Below, piece after piece: positions 55,820 through 64,000 of a stretch of 64,000 nucleotides of DNA (its first letter is position 1; each line of letters starts with the position of its first letter). A model generated the notes under the pieces. It did not search any database and had not been told where the DNA came from. It saw only the letters and a list, made by a program, of their open reading frames with translations. The translations under genes were made by a program, and so were the position numbers. The DNA is from Colwellia sp. 20A7 (GTDB lineage Bacteria > Pseudomonadota > Gammaproteobacteria > Enterobacterales > Alteromonadaceae): the NCBI RefSeq assembly GCF_009832865.1, contig NZ_CP047130.1:3844001-3908000 (forward strand). The letters are read 5' to 3'.

Positions 55820-57583
55820 CTAGGCGTTAAGTATTGCTTGTAACTCTTGTCTTTCTTGTGGTGTTATTTGCTTAACACGTGCTTTTTGTAATAAAAATTC
55901 CGCACGTTTTTCAACAAAATCATTCAATAGCTTTTCAATGCTATCAAGAAAAACATCAGCGGCAGTCTCAGCAGTAACATGGTGTTGCCAACACATTAAT
56001 TTTGCTAACTGATTACCTGCTTCTGTACCTCGAAAATACTCTAATAACTGTGCTGTTTTTATTTCAGGATTTTGTTGGCATAATTTCAGTAATTGGGTCA
56101 GTAAATCTATCCCAGGAACTTGTAATGGTGCTAATGCTGAAATATCTCCTAGCTCGTTTACAATATGGGGATGCTCGAGTAGTAATGCAATGGCTAATCT
56201 AACAGGTGTGATTTTTGTACTGGCCTGCGGCTTTTTAATTTTGTCTTGTTTGTTGATATTTTTAGCTATTTTAGCTAAAAACTGCTCACTACCTGTACCA
56301 AAATTATTTGCAATGTCGTTAATAATGGCATCTTTTAACACACTATCTGGCATTTTTGCTAAGTATGGTTGAAAAGAATCAACTAAGGCTGCTCGGCCTT
56401 CTAATGAATTCATTTCAACTTGACTCATTAATTGTTCCACTAAAAATTTAGATAAAGGCATTGCTTCATCTAATATTTTTTCAAACACTTGTTGGCCCTG
56501 TTCGCGAATCAATGAATCTGGATCTTCCCCATCAGGTACAAAAACAAACTTTAATGAAAAACCATCACGAATTAAAGGTAAAGCATTATCCATCGCGCGC
56601 CACGCAGCATCACGACCAGCTCTATCACCATCGTAACAACAAATAACTTCTTTTACGGTGCGAAACAAGGTTTGTAATTGCTCTGGTGTGGTAGATGTAC
56701 CTAATGAGGCCACAGCATAGTCAACGCCATGCTGTGCTAGTGCAACAACATCCATATAGCCTTCAACAACAACGAGTCGTTCAAGGTTCTTATTGGCTTG
56801 TTTCGCTTCATATAAACCATAGAGTTCTTGGCCTTTATGATAAACACGCGTTTCTGGAGAGTTTAAGTATTTAGGTTTTTCATCGCCCAAAACACGACCA
56901 CCAAAAGCAATAACTCTGCCGCGTTTATCACGGATAGGAAACATAATACGGCCGCGAAATCTGTCGTATGGTCGGTTCTTATCGCCCTGTATTGCCATGC
57001 CTAAATCAACTAACTGTTGATTAGTTTTACCTTGCGGGGAAAACACTTTCATCATGCCGTCCCAGGCATCACTAATATAACCAATACCAAAACGCTTAAC
57101 TACTTCACCACTTAAGCCACGACCTTTTAAGTAATCAATAGCGGTTTCTTTATCTGTTGCAGCTTTTAGTTGTTGCTGATAAAAACGGCTAATTTGATTC
57201 ATTAACTCATAATCATCTTGCTTTTGTTGATAAACTTTTTGTTGTTGTCGTTGCTCTGCCGGAGTCGCATTATTTTCTTCGCGAACAACTTCTACACCAC
57301 AATGACTGGCGAGTTCTTCAATGGCATCAACAAAGTCTAAACGGTCAAATTCCATTAAAAATGAAATAGCATTACCGTGTTCACCACAACCAAAACAATG
57401 ATAAAACTGCTTGTCTTGACTGACGGTGAAAGAGGGAGATTTTTCGTTATGAAACGGACAGCAGGCCTGATAGTTCTTACCCGCCTTTTTTAAAGGTACA
57501 CGGCCATCAATTAATTCAACGATATCAGCGCGAGCTAATAAGTCATCAATAAATTGTCGAGGGATACGTCCGGCCATACTCAT
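55820..57583 (-). CDS. dnaG: DNA primase DnaG
   Basis: 587 residues. The zinc-binding domain has CPFHNEKSPSFTVSQDKQFYHCFGCGEHG; the TOPRIM catalytic core has VVEGYMDVVALAQ and CYDGDRAGRDAAWRA; the C-terminal helicase-binding domain is present. It makes RNA primers for replication with DnaB. Two Met codons begin the frame (MSMAGRIPR); most homologues start at MAGRIP (57577), and neither has a clear ribosome-binding site. rpoD follows after 214 bp. Confidence 0.97.
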   Translation of the reverse strand: MSMAGRIPRQFIDDLLARADIVELIDGRVPLKKAGKNYQACCPFHNEKSPSFTVSQDKQFYHCFGCGEHGNAISFLMEFDRLDFVDAIEELASHCGVEVVREENNATPAEQRQQQKVYQQKQDDYELMNQISRFYQQQLKAATDKETAIDYLKGRGLSGEVVKRFGIGYISDAWDGMMKVFSPQGKTNQQLVDLGMAIQGDKNRPYDRFRGRIMFPIRDKRGRVIAFGGRVLGDEKPKYLNSPETRVYHKGQELYGLYEAKQANKNLERLVVVEGYMDVVALAQHGVDYAVASLGTSTTPEQLQTLFRTVKEVICCYDGDRAGRDAAWRAMDNALPLIRDGFSLKFVFVPDGEDPDSLIREQGQQVFEKILDEAMPLSKFLVEQLMSQVEMNSLEGRAALVDSFQPYLAKMPDSVLKDAIINDIANNFGTGSEQFLAKIAKNINKQDKIKKPQASTKITPVRLAIALLLEHPHIVNELGDISALAPLQVPGIDLLTQLLKLCQQNPEIKTAQLLEYFRGTEAGNQLAKLMCWQHHVTAETAADVFLDSIEKLLNDFVEKRAEFLLQKARVKQITPQERQELQAILNA

Positions 57584-57770
57584 AGTGCTAAGGTACTTTT
57601 TACTGTAAAAACTAATAAGCGATCATTATACCTGAGATTCATCAGCCGCTGAAAATTATTTCTTTTTATCTGTCGTAATAACACGAAAAAACACCATTAG
57701 ATTATGACAATTTTCAGGGGCCAAAACAGTCATAAAATAGGTCGTTTAATACAAAATATCCTGGGTTAGC

Positions 57771-57942
57771 AGCATAACGCTTGAGATCCTGAATCAAGTT
57801 CAGGATGACAAATTGGGTGAAGGATGACGAAAAACGCCGTCATTCCGTAGGTCACTTAATACGGAATCTCATGAGGCTGGTAGCATAACGCTTTGGTTCC
57901 TGAATCAAGTTCAGGATGACGAACGGGGCGAAGGATGACGAA
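57771..57942. repeat. Two direct copies of a REP-like palindromic unit
   Basis: A ~61-bp unit beginning AGCATAACGCTT occurs at 57771-57831 and again at 57882-57942. Each carries the dyad ATCCTGAA-TCAAG-TTCAGGAT (second copy TTCCTGAA...) followed by a GGATGACGA motif. Between them is another dyad, ATTCCGT/ACGGAAT (57842-57868). This is a dispersed intergenic palindrome type common in bacterial genomes; it fills most of the ~490-bp gap between dnaG and rplI. Confidence 0.75.
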
Positions 57943-57983
57943 CTGGATGAAGGGATTTTCAAAAGGTAAGAAAAAAGACAAAA

Positions 57984-58016
57984 AAATACCGCAGTATCAA
58001 AGATATTGCGGTATTT
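57984..58016 (-). terminator. Terminator of the rpsF-rplI operon
   Basis: A near-perfect 15-bp stem AAATACCGCAGTATC/GATATTGCGGTATTT with an AAA loop and a T-run on the minus strand, ~50 bp after the rplI stop. Confidence 0.92.
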
Positions 58017-58067
58017 AATAATGTAGTACTTGCTAGAATAAATTCTAACCTACGTTAATTTAAGCAA

Positions 58068-58520
58068 TTAAGCTTGAGCGATAACAATCACTTTAACGTT
58101 AGTATCAACATCGTTGTGCAAGTGAATAGCGATTTCGAATTCGCCAGTTTCACGGATTGCACCTAATGGTAAACGTACTTCAGCTTTTGTAACTTCTACG
58201 CCAGCTTCTGTGATCGCATCAGCGATATCACGAGTACCAATTGAACCGAATAACTTACCTTCTTCACCTGCTTTAGATGCGATAGTTACTTCAGCTAATT
58301 CACCAATTTTAACTGCACGAGCTTCAGCTGTAGCTAAAACTTCAGCTAACTTAGCTTCTAATTCAGCACGACGTGCTTCAAAGTGCTCAATGTTAGCATC
58401 AGATGCGAATACTGCTTTACCTTGAGGTAATAAGTAGTTACGTGCATAACCTGATTTAACAGATACCTTGTCACCAAGGCCGCCTAATTTGGCGATTTTG
58501 TCTAGAAGAATTACTTCCAT
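58068..58520 (-). CDS. rplI: Ribosomal protein bL9
   Basis: 150 residues. [36 protein letters not shown] is the N-terminal rRNA-binding domain; a long central helix and C-terminal domain follow. It is the last gene of the rpsF-priB-rpsR-rplI operon, 18 bp after rpsR. Confidence 0.98.
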   Translation of the reverse strand: MEVILLDKIAKLGGLGDKVSVKSGYARNYLLPQGKAVFASDANIEHFEARRAELEAKLAEVLATAEARAVKIGELAEVTIASKAGEEGKLFGSIGTRDIADAITEAGVEVTKAEVRLPLGAIRETGEFEIAIHLHNDVDTNVKVIVIAQA

Positions 58521-58538
58521 AATAAACCCCTTATTAGC

Positions 58539-58766
58539 TTACTTGTGTAAGTCAGTGTATGGTAACAATGACAAGTAACGAGCACGTTTAATAGCGCGAG
58601 TTAATTGACGTTGGTATTTAGCAGCAGTACCAGTGATACGGCTAGGAACAATTTTACCACTTTCAGTGATATAGTTTTTTAACGTTGCAATATCTTTATA
58701 ATCTACAGATGTTGCACCTTCCGCTGTGAAGCGACAAAACTTACGACGTCTAAAAAAACGAGACAT
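58539..58766 (-). CDS. rpsR: Ribosomal protein bS18
   Basis: 75 residues, full length: [17 protein letters not shown]..., [26 protein letters not shown], and [22 protein letters not shown] at the C-terminus. It pairs with bS6 on the small subunit platform. Confidence 0.98.
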   Translation of the reverse strand: MSRFFRRRKFCRFTAEGATSVDYKDIATLKNYITESGKIVPSRITGTAAKYQRQLTRAIKRARYLSLLPYTDLHK

Positions 58767-58816
58767 AATATTCTCCGAATTGGTTTTATTAATACGTTAA
58801 CGGTAAAAATAAAACA

Positions 58817-59131
58817 CTAATTAATCATTTCTATATGCTGAGAATGTAATACAAGCAACGGGTTACCATTTCTTGATTCGTGACGGTTAATAAACCCCGT
58901 CACTTTTACATTATCCCCAGCAACTAATTCACGAGTTAAGTGTGATAATTCACCGGTAGCAACAACTTGTATTCTGACAAAAGCTTGTCGGTTCATACCC
59001 GCTTCATTTTGAATAGACTTGTGATCCATTGAAAATTGGCTATGAGTAATACCTGCTGGGCTTGTTGATTGCTTTGGAGCTTTCACTACAGAGCCAGTCA
59101 ACACTAGGCTATTCTCTTGCGAGAGCATCAC
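58817..59131 (-). CDS. priB: Primosomal replication protein PriB
   Basis: 104 residues with a single-strand-DNA-binding OB fold (LVLTGSVVKAPKQSTSPAGITHSQFSMDHKS; NRQAFVRIQVVATG; VKVTGFINRHESRNGNPLLVLHSQHIE). It helps PriA reload the replisome at stalled forks. It lies between rpsF and rpsR, its standard place in gammaproteobacteria. Confidence 0.95.
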   Translation of the reverse strand: MMLSQENSLVLTGSVVKAPKQSTSPAGITHSQFSMDHKSIQNEAGMNRQAFVRIQVVATGELSHLTRELVAGDNVKVTGFINRHESRNGNPLLVLHSQHIEMIN

Positions 59132-59138
59132 AAATTAC

Positions 59139-59576
59139 TTATTCTTCGCTAGCAGTTTCTTCTGTAGAAACTTCAGCTGGTGCAGATGCTTCTTCTGTAG
59201 AAGCTTCAGTACCTTCAGCTGGCGCAGAAAAATCTTTCTTAACTTCGCGACGGTCTTCTTTAGCAGCAGCCATAGGCGATGCTTCAGTTACCGCGTCTTT
59301 AGTACGCATAATCATGTTACGAATAACAACATCGTTATAACGGAAAGCAGTTTCTAGCTCATCAATAACTGTTTGTGGCGCTTCAATGTTCATAAGAACA
59401 TAGTGTGCTTTGTGCAATTTATTGATTGGGTATGCTAATTGGCGACGGCCCCAGTCTTCTAGACGGTTGACTTTGCCTTCAGCAGCGTTGATCAAGTCTG
59501 TGTAGCGCTGGATCATACCAGGCACTTGTTCACTCTGATCAGGGTGAACCATAAATACGATTTCGTAATGACGCAT
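59139..59576 (-). CDS. rpsF: Ribosomal protein bS6
   Basis: 145 residues from ATG 59574-59576 (AAGGAGCTCGTA upstream). An N-terminal extension of the frame has no ribosome-binding site and is rejected. [54 protein letters not shown] and [14 protein letters not shown] are family hallmarks. The C-terminal ~45 residues are an acidic, Ala/Glu-rich tail ([18 protein letters not shown]), longer than in E. coli. Confidence 0.97.
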   Translation of the reverse strand: MRHYEIVFMVHPDQSEQVPGMIQRYTDLINAAEGKVNRLEDWGRRQLAYPINKLHKAHYVLMNIEAPQTVIDELETAFRYNDVVIRNMIMRTKDAVTEASPMAAAKEDRREVKKDFSAPAEGTEASTEEASAPAEVSTEETASEE

Positions 59577-59777
59577 TACGAGCTCCTTATGGGTTGTAGC
59601 CTCATTCTCTGGCTCAGCCAAACACCAGTTGAGGCAAGGAACAAAAAGTTCAGGCTGAATTAAGGATGCGTAGTGTAGGGAAAATAAGCAATTAAAGCAA
59701 GTAAAAGAAAGGATTTCATTCAATCTAATGTTGATAACATTAATTCGGTTTAATTACACCGAATTAATGTTAGGTTA

Positions 59778-60043
59778 TATACCCGCTCCACTTGAAGATG
59801 CAGGATTCAGCTGGAATTAGAAACGCCTTTAGGCAAGGCATTGATTGTAGAGAATGGTTGTTCCCTTATCAAAATCAATAACGCAGCATAAAGCGTTTCT
59901 AAACCAGCCCTTGGGTAAGACTGAGCAAATCATACTCTGCGTTACATTTCTTTTTCAGGGAACAACCCTTAATAAAAAAATGTGCCTTGATTATGAATCG
60001 CTCAGACTTACTGAAACGAGCATCTTCAAGTGGAACGGTTATA
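59778..60043. repeat. MITE-like element with 24-bp terminal inverted repeats
   Basis: 266 bp. The left end TATACCCGCTCCACTTGAAG... (59778-59801) and the right end (60020-60043) are inverted repeats matching at about 21 of 24 positions, including CCACTTGAAGATGC exactly. It contains no transposase; the short open frames inside are chance. It lies between the rpsF promoter region and the RND gene end. Internal sequence has further small dyads, as in non-autonomous elements. Confidence 0.7.
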
Positions 60044-60061
60044 ACTCTTTAAAACGAAATA

Positions 60062-63000
60062 TTAATGATGCCAATAATCTTTAATTCGTTCAACCAACAT
60101 ATAATTCACAGGTATTAATAACAGCGTAATGAAGGTAGCAAATAAAATACCAAAACCTAGTGAAACAGCCATCGGAATTAAAAACTGTGCTTGGGTCGAC
60201 TTTTCAAAAAGTAATGGCATTAAACCAATAAAGGTCGTTAAACTGGTTAGCATTACCGGTCTAAAACGTGATGCGCCAGCCGTTAATACAGCTTCCATTA
60301 AATCATTTGTTTCTTCGCGCTTTTTATTGATAAAGTCGACTAATACTAATGAATCATTCACAACAACCCCTACTAATGCCAACAAGCCTAATAAGCTCAT
60401 GATGCTTAAATCCACGCCCATAATCCAATGCCCTACTACCGCACCAATCATGCCAAATGGAATAATACTCATGACAATGATAGGCTGTAAATATGATTTA
60501 AATGGAATAGCCAGTAACACATAAATAATGAAAAAGACAAATACAAGTGCCCAGCCTAAAGAACTAAAAGATTCTCGTTGTTCTTTTGCTTCCCCTTCTA
60601 ATGAATGTTTAACGCCTGGGTATTGGTTAATCAATTCATCTAAATAGGTTTTTAAATCCGCTTGCAGCACGGTCATATTAGTATTATCTTTATCAATATC
60701 GGCAGTAACATTAACGGTGCGATACAAGTCAATACGCTTAATAGTTGACGGACTTTGCCCCGGAATTAAGGTTGCAACATGTGATAATGGTACATTGCCA
60801 CCAAGGGGTGTCTTGATTAGCATATTTTCTAAATTTGCAATTGTACTACGTTCTTCTACTGGGAAACGCACCATAACTCGAACGTCGTCACGTCCACGCT
60901 GAATACGTTGAACTTCTGCACCATAAAATGCATTACGTACTTGCTTTGAAATATCAACACGTGTTAAGCCAAGTGCATGTCCTTGCTTCGTTAGCTCGAT
61001 ATTTAATTCTTCTTTACCGTCAGACAAGGTATCTTCAATTTCAAACACCGTTGGATAAGTCGCTAATCGAGATTTAACTTGTTCGGCCACGTTCTTTAAT
61101 GTCTCTAGTGAGCTTCCAGATAACTGAACATCGATAGGACTAGATGAACGCCCTGTTTCAGCTCTAAAAGTTAGACTTTCTGCTCCAGGAATTACACCAA
61201 TAAGTTGCCGCCATTCTCTAACTAATTCACTAGAGGTAATATCCGAGTCTCTTTGTTCAGCGGGTGTAATTTCAAAACGTGCACTTCCTGAGTTCGTTAC
61301 TCCTCCTCGACCTCCAGTGGTTGCTAATATATTAAGAATAACACTTTCACCTGTTTCTTCGTCCCGATATTTATCTTGCATCTCTTCAGCTTTACTCGCA
61401 ATATCAACCACAAATTTATTGGTTACATCAAAAGGCGTTCCAACAGGAAGTGTTAAGCTCATTTGAACGGTATCGCTCGGAATACGAGGAAAAAATATAA
61501 ATTTACTCCAGCCACTCATAACCAAAGCAATAATGATAAAAAATACGCCAGTAAATAAACTTAACGTTGTTAATTTATGCTTCAAAGCAACGGCGAGTAA
61601 GGGTTGATAGTAACGTAATATAATTCTTTCAAAACCATCAGCAAAGCTACGCTGAAAACGTTCAAGTTTACCAGGCTCAGCTTGTTCTTGACGTAATTTG
61701 ATACCTTTTAAGTGAGAAGGTAAAACAAACTTAGATTCAATTAATGAAAAAATTAACACAGGAATAACCACTACGGGTATTTGAGCAAAAATAGGCCCTC
61801 GATTTCCTTCAATAAAAGCAAGTGGTAAAAAAGCTGCCACCGTCGTTAATATACCAAAAGTAACCGGTGTAGCGACTTCTTGTGTGCCGCGAATAGCGGC
61901 TTCAGTACCTGATTCCGATTTTTGTAAATGGGTATAAATATTCTCCCCTGTCACAATGGCATCATCCACCACAATGCCTAAAACAAGAATAAAGGCGAAT
62001 AAGCTCATCATGTTTAAGGTTATGCCCAAAAATGGCATAACAATAAAAGCGCCCATAAAAGAGATTGGAATACCAACACACACCCAAATAGCAATTGAAG
62101 GTCGTAAAAATAACGACAACAAAGCAAAAACTAAAATCAACCCCTGCATCGCATTCGTTGTTAATGTTGAAACACGTGCTTTTACAATTTCAGAATCATC
62201 ATCCCAATAACTTAGCTCATACCCATAAGGGAGGTTATCTTGGCGACTTTCTATATAGTTTTTTACTTTATCAGCAACATCTGTCGCGCTTTGTTGACCA
62301 ATACGATAAATATCAATAAAAGCAGCACGTTTACCGTTAAAGCGTGTTCTTACGGGTGTTTCTTCAAAGTCATCTTTAATATTAGCAATATCATTAAGTT
62401 GCAGTATTGAACCATCGCTGTTCGTTTTAATGACAATACGAGCGAATTCATCTTTGCGATAAGCTTGCCCTTTGGAGCGAATAAGGACATCACCACCTTC
62501 TGTTTTAATATCCCCTGCTGATATATCGCTACTTGAATTACTAACTGCTGAAGAAACATCACTTAAACTTAAATTGTATTGCTGTAATTTATCTTGTGCT
62601 ATTTCTATTGCGATTTCGTAATCACGAACACCACTAAGCTCTAGCTGAGTAACACCTGATATTTGTAATAAATCGTCACGAATTTGTTCAGCAAACTCTT
62701 TAATTTCTTTTTCACTATAAATACTAGAAATAGAAACGGAAATAACTTCTCTTTTTCGATCAGCCAAAGCAATAATAGGATTTTCTGCATCGACTGGAAA
62801 AGTATTGATCGCATCAACCCGCGATTTAATGTCTGCTAACATATCTCGAGCATCATAGGCTGAGTCAATTTCAACCGTTACAGAAGATGAACTTTCTGAA
62901 GAGCTGCTAATAATTCGCTCAATACCTTCTAAATCCTGTATTGCCTCTTCGATACGAATAGCAACACCTTTTTCCGTATCTTCAGGCGTTGAACCGGGCA

Positions 63001-63148
63001 AAGAAACACTGACCGTTATTTGATCCATTTCAAAAGAAGGAAATACTTCAAGGGGAATTTTGGCGGATAAACTAAATAAACCAAGAAATAAAATGGTTAA
63101 CATTAATAAGTTAGCGGCAACATGATTACGAGCAAACCAAGCTATCAT
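60062..63148 (-). CDS. RND-family efflux transporter, inner-membrane permease
   Basis: 1028 residues with the AcrB/MexB-like 12-TM layout: N-terminal helix (HVAANLLMLTILFLGLFSLSAKIPLEVFPSF), two large periplasmic loops, and central helices with FAFILVLGIVVDDAIVTGENI (proton-relay Asp pair in VVDDAI). The matching C-terminal copy has VGVVVNDSLVLVDF. The DD versus ND pattern and the short periplasmic loops favour the group of broad marine pumps over AcrB proper. With the upstream membrane-fusion protein (4-bp overlap) it exports drugs or metabolites using proton force. An outer-membrane channel gene is not visible. Confidence 0.92.
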   Translation of the reverse strand: MIAWFARNHVAANLLMLTILFLGLFSLSAKIPLEVFPSFEMDQITVSVSLPGSTPEDTEKGVAIRIEEAIQDLEGIERIISSSSESSSSVTVEIDSAYDARDMLADIKSRVDAINTFPVDAENPIIALADRKREVISVSISSIYSEKEIKEFAEQIRDDLLQISGVTQLELSGVRDYEIAIEIAQDKLQQYNLSLSDVSSAVSNSSSDISAGDIKTEGGDVLIRSKGQAYRKDEFARIVIKTNSDGSILQLNDIANIKDDFEETPVRTRFNGKRAAFIDIYRIGQQSATDVADKVKNYIESRQDNLPYGYELSYWDDDSEIVKARVSTLTTNAMQGLILVFALLSLFLRPSIAIWVCVGIPISFMGAFIVMPFLGITLNMMSLFAFILVLGIVVDDAIVTGENIYTHLQKSESGTEAAIRGTQEVATPVTFGILTTVAAFLPLAFIEGNRGPIFAQIPVVVIPVLIFSLIESKFVLPSHLKGIKLRQEQAEPGKLERFQRSFADGFERIILRYYQPLLAVALKHKLTTLSLFTGVFFIIIALVMSGWSKFIFFPRIPSDTVQMSLTLPVGTPFDVTNKFVVDIASKAEEMQDKYRDEETGESVILNILATTGGRGGVTNSGSARFEITPAEQRDSDITSSELVREWRQLIGVIPGAESLTFRAETGRSSSPIDVQLSGSSLETLKNVAEQVKSRLATYPTVFEIEDTLSDGKEELNIELTKQGHALGLTRVDISKQVRNAFYGAEVQRIQRGRDDVRVMVRFPVEERSTIANLENMLIKTPLGGNVPLSHVATLIPGQSPSTIKRIDLYRTVNVTADIDKDNTNMTVLQADLKTYLDELINQYPGVKHSLEGEAKEQRESFSSLGWALVFVFFIIYVLLAIPFKSYLQPIIVMSIIPFGMIGAVVGHWIMGVDLSIMSLLGLLALVGVVVNDSLVLVDFINKKREETNDLMEAVLTAGASRFRPVMLTSLTTFIGLMPLLFEKSTQAQFLIPMAVSLGFGILFATFITLLLIPVNYMLVERIKDYWHH

Positions 63149-64000
63149 TGTTTGCCCTCCTTATTTCTCTTCTTTCTATCACTAGGGTTTCTTTTTCCAT
63201 CCCCTCTATTGCCATTTCGTTGTTGTTTATTGAGTTTACTTTTAGCCGGTGCATTTGCTCCTGAAATCTCTACCGGTGTTCCAGAGCTAACCTGTCCAAG
63301 TGCTGTTAAGACCAACTCATCGCCTACAGACAAGCCTGATTCAATAATTGCATCTTTATCATTTTGCCAACGAATAGTAATCTCTTTTCTTTGTAGCACT
63401 GTTTCATCATCTATATTTTCGGCAATATAAACATAACTGCCTTGGTAAATTGAGCTATTAGGAATAACTAATGCTTGCTCTATCGTTTTACCAACAATGG
63501 CTGCATTAACATACTGACCAATTTTAATCGGTGCCACTTTACCTTTATTACTTATATCATAAGGATCATCAATTTGTGCAACAATGTATAGTTGTTGTGA
63601 GTTTTCATCAATTGCCCCTTCAGTACGAACAATTTCACCTTGCCAAGACTGTTTACCAATTAGGTCTGAAGTAATCTCAACACTAGGCCCCTGAATACGA
63701 TTTCTAACAGAGCGATACTCTTCAGGTAAAGCAATAAAACTCAGTTCCTTATTATTGATAGGTAATCTTATTTCAACATAATCAATAGCATAAATATCTG
63801 CTAATTGAGTATTACTGGTAACAACACGACCTAAATCAACAAGCTTTTTTAATACTCGCCCTGCAAACGGTGCAACAATTTTTGTACGTTCTAATAATAG
63901 CTCTGCTTTGTCTAAATTAGCTTGAGCCGATAAAACCTCAGCTTGCGCAGCAGCTAACTGTGGTTCACGTAAAACAAGAACATTTGGTTGCGCGCCATTA
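63145..64000 (-). CDS. RND membrane-fusion protein (partial, runs off window)
   Basis: The frame is open at the right edge, so the N-terminus is outside. Visible segments on the minus strand include the lipoyl/hairpin strand VAPFAGRVLKKLVDLGRVV-like region near 63850, the beta-barrel (QQLYIVAQIDDPYDISNKGKVAPIKIGQYVNAAIVGKTIEQALVIPNSSIY) and the membrane-proximal domain (ESGLSVGDELVLTALGQVSSGTPVEI). A basic, low-complexity tail (NKQQRNGNRGDGKRNPSDRKKRNKEGKQ in part) ends it. It links the RND pump to an outer-membrane channel. ATGA overlap with the permease gene shows translational coupling. Confidence 0.88.
   Translation of the reverse strand, partial: NGAQPNVLVLREPQLAAAQAEVLSAQANLDKAELLLERTKIVAPFAGRVLKKLVDLGRVVTSNTQLADIYAIDYVEIRLPINNKELSFIALPEEYRSVRNRIQGPSVEITSDLIGKQSWQGEIVRTEGAIDENSQQLYIVAQIDDPYDISNKGKVAPIKIGQYVNAAIVGKTIEQALVIPNSSIYQGSYVYIAENIDDETVLQRKEITIRWQNDKDAIIESGLSVGDELVLTALGQVSSGTPVEISGANAPAKSKLNKQQRNGNRGDGKRNPSDRKKRNKEGKQ

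Noticed and set aside
59854..60084. 76-codon open frame inside the MITE-like element
   Set aside because: Lies within a non-coding repeat and has no homology; a chance frame.

Overview
The window looks like the chromosome of an AT-rich marine gammaproteobacterium of the order Alteromonadales, most like Colwellia or Thalassotalea. The evidence is gene content and order: rpsF-priB-rpsR-rplI, dnaG-rpoD, fxsA-groESL, aroQ-accBC, a complete pqqABCDE cluster, SoxR and CueR regulons with textbook operators, and an encoded tRNA-Ile2(CAU). This is inferred from protein character; no rRNA is present to confirm it.

Layout. 1-3.2 kb: a zinc-associated module (CobW-type GTPase end, DUF3299 lipoprotein gene broken by a frameshift, ABC ATPase and FtsX-like permease) around a 41-bp Zur-like palindrome. 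3.5-8.0 kb: a small winged-helix-like gene, a SoxR-controlled VOC/flavin-reductase pair with soxR, a long RecX, and an exported amidohydrolase. 8.15-11.5 kb: a group II intron on the minus strand carrying a reverse transcriptase/HNH protein and, unusually, a second small gene with its own promoter and operator. 11.5-25.35 kb: an integrative mobilizable element. From left to right it has an abiEi-abiEii-PP2C phosphatase operon, four long palindromes, a frameshifted GIY-YIG protein built from about ten repeated HTH-like modules, a MobF relaxase, a TrwB/TraD coupling protein, a small relaxosome-like protein, AlpA and a P4-type integrase. The last 17 bp of groEL, ending exactly at the stop codon, are repeated at both ends of this element, and the left copy is split by the group II intron inside the stop codon.

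25.3-39 kb is mostly housekeeping: groESL with a sigma-32 promoter, fxsA, a decayed cutA before dsbD, a three-gene operon (phosphate-binding-like protein, porin-like barrel, GGDEF-EAL protein), aroQ-accB-accC, an Oxidored-like microprotein and a CvpA-like protein. 39.4-50.1 kb is a PQQ locus: pqqABCDE, a short M16 peptidase in the pqqF position, a TonB-dependent receptor downstream, and upstream a prolyl-aminopeptidase-like hydrolase and a membrane-anchored Gfo/Idh/MocA protein. 50.2-53.1 kb is a CueR-controlled copA-cueR operon. 53.2-59.6 kb holds tRNA-Ile2, rpoD, dnaG and the rpsF operon. 59.8-64 kb holds a 266-bp MITE-like repeat and an RND efflux pump whose membrane-fusion subunit runs off the window.

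The most interesting material is in 8-25 kb: a nested intron/island arrangement at the groEL stop codon, cargo inside an intron, and a candidate defence module (AbiE plus PP2C) preceded by a duplicated palindrome cassette. Several genes carry single-base frameshifts in or beside A-runs, so sequencing or assembly error should be excluded before biology is inferred from them.
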